A stretch of 64,000 nucleotides of DNA. It comes from Diplodia intermedia (lineage: Eukaryota > Ascomycota > Dothideomycetes > Botryosphaeriales > Botryosphaeriaceae). The stretch is taken from positions 434,001 to 498,000 of the forward strand of contig JAKEKT010000003.1 in the NCBI GenBank assembly GCA_021495925.1, written 5' to 3'. A program made the position numbers and the translations under genes. Under the pieces are notes generated by a model that did not search any database, was not told the origin of the DNA, and worked only from the letters and a program-made list of their open reading frames with translations. The first letter of the stretch is position 1. Each line of letters begins with the position of its first letter. This document shows positions 58,393 through 64,000 of the stretch, in pieces.

Positions 58393-60392
58393 TTTGGCGG
58401 TCCTTGGGTGTAGATGATAATGCAGGGGTCTCAAGTGGAATTCTAGCTTTCTGAGGACTGAGGATGCTCCACGGGCAACGGTCGTCGTGAAAGGCGGCAA
58501 AAGCGTGCGAGGAGTTTAAGTTATTGATTGATGGTCTGCAGGGCTGAGGCTTGGCTGTCGAAGTGGAATGGTGATGTCAAAGGCACTCGATTCGGACGTT
58601 TATATAGGCTCTGCTCGGCGGTAGCTAGCGGCTTGGATTGCTAATCGGGATGGTATAAAGTCATCGTTGGGATGATGCGATCCCCGCAAAACGACGGTTC
58701 CGTGGCGATGATGCCATGCCGGGGCCAGTTTGTCAGCCGCGCCAGCGAATGGGCTCGCGCGTGCTTACCCAAACACCCCGATTGCGTGCTCTTGCGGCAG
58801 ATCGGCTCAGCGCGTGTCGCTGTTCTAAACTCCGCTGCTCGTACAAAAGTCTGAAGGGCGTGTTTCGCGGCTTGCCGATAGGTTGCTTTGGTCGGCGAGC
58901 TTACTTTTAGGGCACACGGCCACCTGCGGCTTCCCGAAAATTCCTTGCCGGACCCTGGCGACACGCCGTGTGGGGGGCGTCTGGAGATGGTTCGGAGATA
59001 CGTGGCCACGCCGACCTCCGACCTAGCTACTCCCGCTTCAACACCACAGTCCAGCAGCAGTCCGTCGCCAGTCTTGCCGCCGTTGGGCACCCGCGGAAAT
59101 GCCGACCGCAGTCGCTTTGCATCTTGTTTCAGGCTTGTGCCTCGCATGGCAGGAGGGCAGCTGCCCCTCTTATCTGCTTTTCCACGTGTGGCAGACTCCA
59201 CCGACGACAGATCTACGCGCAACAAACCGCCAGCTGCTCCTAACCTCGCTGAAACAGCTATCGACGGGCGCTGTCAGTTTCGAGGGTCCCGCGCTGGCTG
59301 GTTCGCTTGACGAGCACAAGGCAAGATAAAGGATAGCGGGTCGCCGGCAATGGGCATGGGCGAGTGATGCGATACGTCGCACAGTCGCGCGTCGTCGCTG
59401 CAGGCCGAGCCGAAAGGCGCCATGCCAGTTCCTCCCCCATCTTCAGCTGTGCGAGCAATCGTTGGCCCGCCCTCCTGGGAGCCCACCATCAGACCATTTT
59501 TGCAGCTCTACCACCCTCTCCCCCGGCCGCGAATCCCCTGTTTACGGTCAGATCGACCCGGGCGTGCGGCTCTCCGCGAATTTCATTCGACGCCACCGGA
59601 TGCGCTTCCGCAGCATGCGCTTCGCCTCCTCCGGACGCCCCGGCAATAAGGCTACCATCTGGCTATAATCTTCCCAAGGATACGGATGCATACAGTGTGC
59701 AGTCTTTAGACTTCGACTGTTGACGTGAAGAGCCGCCATCCATCGTTGGGGCTCCATTCAGTCGTACTGCTCCGCCCATCCTGTTGCAACGTCTGTCATC
59801 CAGGCGTCGCGTGACTACGAGCAGACCTCCCCTCAACCGTCACCTTCCTGGTTTGCGCCAAAGACCTGTCGGAAAAAATAGGCCATCCTACATTAGTATC
59901 TCCGAAAACGAGGTGTGAAACTTGGGCAAACCATTGCAAGGGTATTTTCTCTACCGTCGAGCAATCCCACAAATAAAAGTAGCTCGCTCCTCAAACACCG
60001 TTTCCATGGCCCTTATTGAAAGCAATTGGGGAAGTCCGTAGAATCAGTGGGCCCATCTTCGCTCACATTTCCTTCTCTCGTCCTGAAATCCACGTCAAGG
60101 CCTCCAAGCAAACTGTTCCTTTGAGTAGACACCAACCCGGCTCCCAGTCCGTCCCGCCCCTAAATCTCAATCCTTCTGCGGGGAAAATGGCGGTCTTCAT
60201 CGTGGGTTCGTGCATCGTGCCTCGGTTGTTGATAACCATTAATCGTGGATACTGAGTTCCTCTTCCGCAATACACCGGCGTCGAGCTGCGCTGGACCCAG
60301 GCAACGGCTAATTCCCAAGGCTCTGCAAGTACTCCGAGTCATTCCATTACCCCTCTGAGGCTGAGTTGAGCAGGTGTGATAACCCGCGCCTG
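58393..60392. other. Intergenic region with the CmcJ-like gene promoter
   Basis: 2.0 kb. The left end carries the TATA box of the CmcJ-like gene. The rest has overlapping short frames on both strands, including a 194-codon minus frame at 58641-59225, with no domain support. Confidence 0.45.
58599..58606 (-). promoter_or_regulatory. TATA box of the CmcJ-like gene
   Basis: On the minus strand this reads TATATAAA, a consensus TATA element about 210 bases before the start codon at 58392. Confidence 0.6.
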
Positions 60393-62283
60393 TTACCTTG
60401 ACCTTCTTATTACGAAAACTCCAACTTCTACTCCTTTGCCTGGCTCTCCGAACTCGTAGGGCTTCTGAGCAACACCGTCAAGCAGCTCCTGGATCAACGC
60501 CGTGGGCATCACTCGGTCCTCCGGCGGTAGCTTGTGCGCAAGACGGAAATACTTGCTCACAGCAGTACGCACTCTCGGCTTTTCCTGCTTGATCCACCAA
60601 TCGCTTGCCCAGACGTCTCTCGCAAGTCGCGCCTCCTGTTTCTTCGCGTATACCATGGAAAATTTTGACCCAGCCAGCTTGAACCGGTCTGATGTTCTTC
60701 CGTTGTTCAGGTGGTGCAAGAAGGTCTCTAATCGCCGCTGCATCTCGTCGAATTCCTGAAGGTACTCCACCGCTGCCATGTGGCCCAACGACGAGCCCAG
60801 GTCGGCGGACAGATCGTGAACGACATGCATGGAGCGGAGAATGGGGTCCAGCACGGGTCCTAGGTAAGTGTTCATAAAAGCTCGACCGCCTGTTTTGGTT
60901 GGATAGATGAACAGCAAGTGTCCATGGTCGACTGATATTTCAGCCAGCCTATCTAGCAGTAGTGATCGCGATCCGCTCGTCGAGTAAAGTCCGGCGAATT
61001 CCGAGGGACTCGTTGGTGGGATGTAGCGCTCGACAATGGAGACGTCCACGGTACCCGGCGGAACGACCGGCCGTGGCGATCGCGCGGCTTTCATCTCGGC
61101 CTCGTAGTCCGTGACCTGGACAGCGCTATCGAACACCTTGGTGGTGAAGTAGTCCTCCCCTCCTACTGGTGGTCCCGGCGTGCTTGGTGGTGAGGTTGGC
61201 AGATCAGCCATGCTGAATCGTCCGGGCACGGCGTGGAAGACGTTGATCCATACTGTCGACGCCGGCGGTATCGCTTCGTGAAGCGCTTGGATGATTTGGG
61301 TGGAAGCTTGTCCCTTGGGCGAGGGGCAAGGCAGGGCATGTGAGAGGATTCTAACGAAACTGCTAGATCCAGTGACGGCGCCCAGATCAGCGACTGTGAA
61401 GATGTCAGCGCCTCCTCGAGAAAAATATATTGCGGTGGTCGTGCGCCTTACTGATGGTCTGCACGCCTTCATCGAGCCACGAGAAGGTGCGTCCGTCCTC
61501 CCGCGGAGCGGTCTCGGCGGGTGCATCTTCCGAGCTCTCCGGTACAGGCGCAATGACAGGCTGGGGAACAATGCCAGGGGACGTCCTCTCCGGGTCCGAC
61601 CTCGCTGGAGATTCCATGGTGGTAGTGCGGACATGGGAAATGTTGCCCCAGTAATTGGCGCCCAGGTCGGGTGGCGGAGTGGGCAGGGTGGTGAACTGCT
61701 GCTCGCCCGCGGGCTGGCTTTTCTTCGCCAGGCCCGGACTAGGCAGCGGAAGCGTGTCGACTATCTCGGAGCACCGCGTGGCCTTGGGGCTCCGTGCATG
61801 GAGCGGATCGTCTGGCTTGGAGAGAGGGCCGGCGCCTACGGGCTCGAAGAAGCGGCCGGCGTCAGGCTGGAAACGGTCGGGATGCGGGGCGGCAATGCCC
61901 AACAGGTCAAACGACGGCAGGCGGAGGCCGGGGGTGGACTTGAGCTGCGGAGACGAGGGCAGAGAGACACTGGCGTACGGGCTTCCAACGATGCCCAAGT
62001 CGGGCCGGGGCTGCTCGAGCGTCGGCGTCGGCGTGGCTGTTGCGAAGCCGGGCACGGGAGCAGGGTCGGGAAGCAGGGCGGGCAGGGGCGGGCAGAGAGG
62101 ATGGGAGGGTGGAGAGGAGGGCGAGGAGGCAGGCAGCGCGGCCGAGGACGCGGCTAGGTCGACGCGCCCATGGGCGGGCGGAGGTGAGGGTGAGGTGAAG
62201 CGACGCTTGTGGTCGAAGTCACTCGGTAAGGTTTGGCGCAGATCCAACAGATCAGAAAGGCCTGGCGGCCGATGCTGGTCCAT
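60393..62283 (-). CDS. Protein of uncertain function, disordered N-terminus plus possible SAM-binding domain
   Basis: Two exons, right to left: 61452-62283 and 60393-61393, totalling 1833 bases and 610 residues. The N-terminal 230 residues are Pro/Ser-rich and probably disordered. After residue 265 the order is FSWLDEGVQTIIADLGAVTG, SSFVRILSHALP, an Asp/Glu-containing segment, YFTTKVFDSAVQVTDYEAEM, HGHLLFIYPTKTGGRAFMNT, and a C-terminal helical/beta part ending GVEVGVFVIRRSR. The IADLGAVTG segment resembles motif I of class I methyltransferases (hhDxGxxxG), and the later hydrophobic strands could complete that fold, but catalytic residues cannot be assigned. The intron (58 bases) joins ATC across the Gly-rich motif. 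The first in-frame ATG is 62283. I call methyltransferase-like only as a possibility. Confidence 0.7.
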
Positions 62284-63550
62284 GGACGGATTACCTAACA
62301 GGGAGCGAAGGTGTGACTGCAGCACTTGCTCGGCGGCCTGAGCGGCGGGCGCTGGGCCAAGAGCGGAACGACAGTCGCGGTGGTGGAGAGCAACGAGACA
62401 GGGTCACGGGCGGGTGCAACCACGAGCCACGGCGCTGATGGTCTGCGAACGAGCGGCTGGGCGGCCTGGCGGGCGGCGGAGAGACACAGCGGCAACGAAC
62501 GGCAGAGCTCTTGGGCGCGTCGTGGGCAGGAGCGGCGGCAAAGAATGGGGTGAGACGGGTGTGCTGGAGGGCAAGGCGACGCAGTTGACAAGCAGCACAG
62601 GAGGTCTCGGCCCCGAAAGACCAGCTGTGGCTCTTTGGATGCACATGCGGCCTTAGCCGCTGCTGGGGGTCCGCTGGCACTGGCCGCCTGAGCGCGCGAC
62701 TCACCCACCAGAGCAAGCCGCGCAAAACGGCCTCCGCGCGCCGTTTGCTGCCGTTTAGCGCTGCCGGCTGTGGCCATGGCCTCCACCCTCCGCGCCGCCG
62801 GCCTGGGCGGATGCAGCGCGCCGCATCGGTCTGCTGGCTCTCGTATTGCGCTCGTCGAGTCGCCGCAGCTGGGGGCCAGCTCCGCCGGGCAGCGCGGCCC
62901 AGCGTCCAGGCGTGTAGTGAGGTGAGACCGGTCATCCGCAGCCTTTGTGTGGTGACTGGCGAGTGGCCGTCGGCTGGGCGGCGGCTCGTTGACTCACGCG
63001 CAGGCGCAGGCAGGCGCAGGCAGGCGCAGGTGCAGAAAACGGCGGCTACCGGTAGCGGGCCCGAGGCGTTCGTCGCTGCAAGTCGCCGTGCTCCAGCTGC
63101 CACCCCCAGCTCCCAGCTGCAGTGCCTCCACCCGCCTTGGCCGTCGCTGCCGCCAGACGCTCCATGCTGCTGCGCGTCCGCTCCGCTGCTGCCAAGCATC
63201 GATCGAAGGTCGGGACCACGCGGCCGGCCACTCCCGGCCGAGGCTGGAGATGGGCCAGGAGGAGAGAGGCGGCGGCTGCAGGCTGCGCTGGAGATCACCC
63301 GCAGCATGACGTCTCGTGCAGCACTACCCGTCTTCTGCAGAGTCCTTGTTGTTTAGGTTTGCGTCTCGCCCGCCCGAAAGCGCGCCCTAGCCGGGCGTGG
63401 CACAAACCAGGCCGTTGTTCGCTTCACGCTTCGCCCAGGTTCTGGAAACCAGGCCCGCACATATAGCCCCGGCCCGCCTGCTATTCGGGCCCGCCCATCT
63501 CCGCCAGCTACCTGGTCCGCCACGAGATCCTCTGCCGGAGCTAGTGTACC
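62284..63550. other. Divergent intergenic region with a 10-base tandem repeat
   Basis: 1.27 kb between two divergent starts, very GC-rich, with many overlapping frames on both strands that have alanine/arginine-rich translations. A tandem repeat is listed separately. Confidence 0.45.
63001..63030. repeat. Three tandem copies of CAGGCGCAGG
   Basis: Perfect decamer repeats at 63001-63010, 63011-63020 and 63021-63030, in the divergent intergenic region. Confidence 0.85.
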
Positions 63551-64000
63551 ATGTGTAAGGCTTACACTTGCGCCTGCGGCGCCTGCAGGGCTCCCCAAGA
63601 CATGACCTACCACTGCCGTCTCTCGGATGTTGCACCCTGCCCCGTCCCAACGCCCGTGGCCGGCCTCCCTCCGGATGCCCACTACAATTTTGTCAAGTGC
63701 TGCTACTGCGGCCATGTTGGCCGGCCGGTCGAGGCCACAGCCCAGGAACACCAGCCTCCCTTGAGTAAGAAATCGTCATTTGACCGGGGGTTGCACAACC
63801 AGGCACAGAGAGTCCCGCAACACCAATTTCAATCTCATGTAACACATAACCTTATTGACCCTAGACTGCTTGCTCCTTCATCCTCTCCAGGCACCACCGG
63901 CGAGTCGCCATCCCAGTGGCACAGCATCAGCGGTAATCCAGCCCCCGACGAGTGTGCAGCTACACCGATTCAGACTTTCCGTTGCCGTCAAACGAGTCAC
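63551..64000 (+). CDS. Cys-rich small protein, 5' part (runs off the window)
   Basis: Exon 1 (63551-63764) starts MCKAYTCACGACRAPQDM and contains YHCRLSDVAPCPVPTP and YNFVKCCYCGHVGRPVEA. A GTAAGA donor, an intron of 126 bases and a CTCCAG acceptor lead to exon 2 (from 63891: TTGESPSQWHSISG...), which stays open to the end. At least nine cysteines in the first 60 residues, with CxC, CxxC and CCxC spacings, suggest a zinc-binding fold. No signal peptide is seen, so it is probably intracellular. I recognise no family. Only about 108 residues are visible and the end is missing. Confidence 0.65.
   Translation, partial: MCKAYTCACGACRAPQDMTYHCRLSDVAPCPVPTPVAGLPPDAHYNFVKCCYCGHVGRPVEATAQEHQPPLSKKSSFDRGLHNQAQRVPQHQFQSHVTHNLIDPRLLAPSSSPGTTGESPSQWHSISGNPAPDECAATPIQTFRCRQTSH

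Noticed and set aside
57427..58413. 328-codon plus-strand frame opposite the CmcJ-like gene
   Set aside because: The minus-strand frame has continuous family signatures. The plus frame is a GC-driven Gly/Val/Arg shadow.

Overview
The window is nuclear DNA of a filamentous ascomycete (Pezizomycotina). Most genes carry short spliceosomal introns of about 45-125 bases with GTANGT-type donors and YAG acceptors. The gene content is fungal: a SAT4-type rhodopsin-like membrane protein, an Arp10 dynactin subunit, Pfs2, a fungal P450 and a CmcJ/AsaB-family protein. The GC-rich intergenic DNA and domain versions would fit a dothideomycete, but that placement is inference. I see no transposon, CRISPR array, rRNA, or tRNA that I can support.

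Layout: 23 protein genes, the first and last cut by the window edges. 1-5 kb: 3' end of proline dehydrogenase (+), a MAPEG/MGST3-like protein (-), an isochorismatase-like hydrolase (-) with a 16-base microexon. 5-9 kb: Cid1-type nucleotidyltransferase (+). 12-16 kb: DGAT1-type acyltransferase (-) divergent from PFS2 (+). 19.5-21 kb: seven-helix fungal rhodopsin-like protein (+). 24.7-29.6 kb: cytochrome P450 (-) divergent from an MFS sugar-type transporter (+). 30-38 kb: CCT gamma chaperonin (-) and two unrecognised proteins (+). 40-53 kb is a dense housekeeping block: NOP58 (-), ARP10 (+), RPC9 (+), COG8 (-), a UBE2O-like E2 (+) with a 15-base microexon, and EAF (+). 54-57 kb: cytosolic uS2/RPS0 (-) and mitochondrial uS15 (+) head to head. 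57-64 kb: CmcJ/AsaB-like protein (-), a 610-residue protein of uncertain function (-) and the start of a Cys-rich small protein (+).

The genes do not form one pathway. They are mostly housekeeping functions (ribosome biogenesis, mRNA 3'-end formation, Pol III, chaperonin, Golgi tethering, dynactin, ubiquitin) mixed with a few accessory metabolic genes. Many are in divergent pairs likely to share a promoter. Long stretches (9.1-12.1, 16.2-19.6, 20.9-24.8, 34.4-36.8, 38.0-40.3 and 58.4-60.4 kb) have no gene I can defend. All exon boundaries were placed by eye from splice signals, reading frame and family similarity. In every spliced model the exon lengths add up to whole codons.

I did not find a convincing new biological system. 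The most interesting items are the two microexons, the ribosomal bidirectional promoter and several unrecognised proteins.
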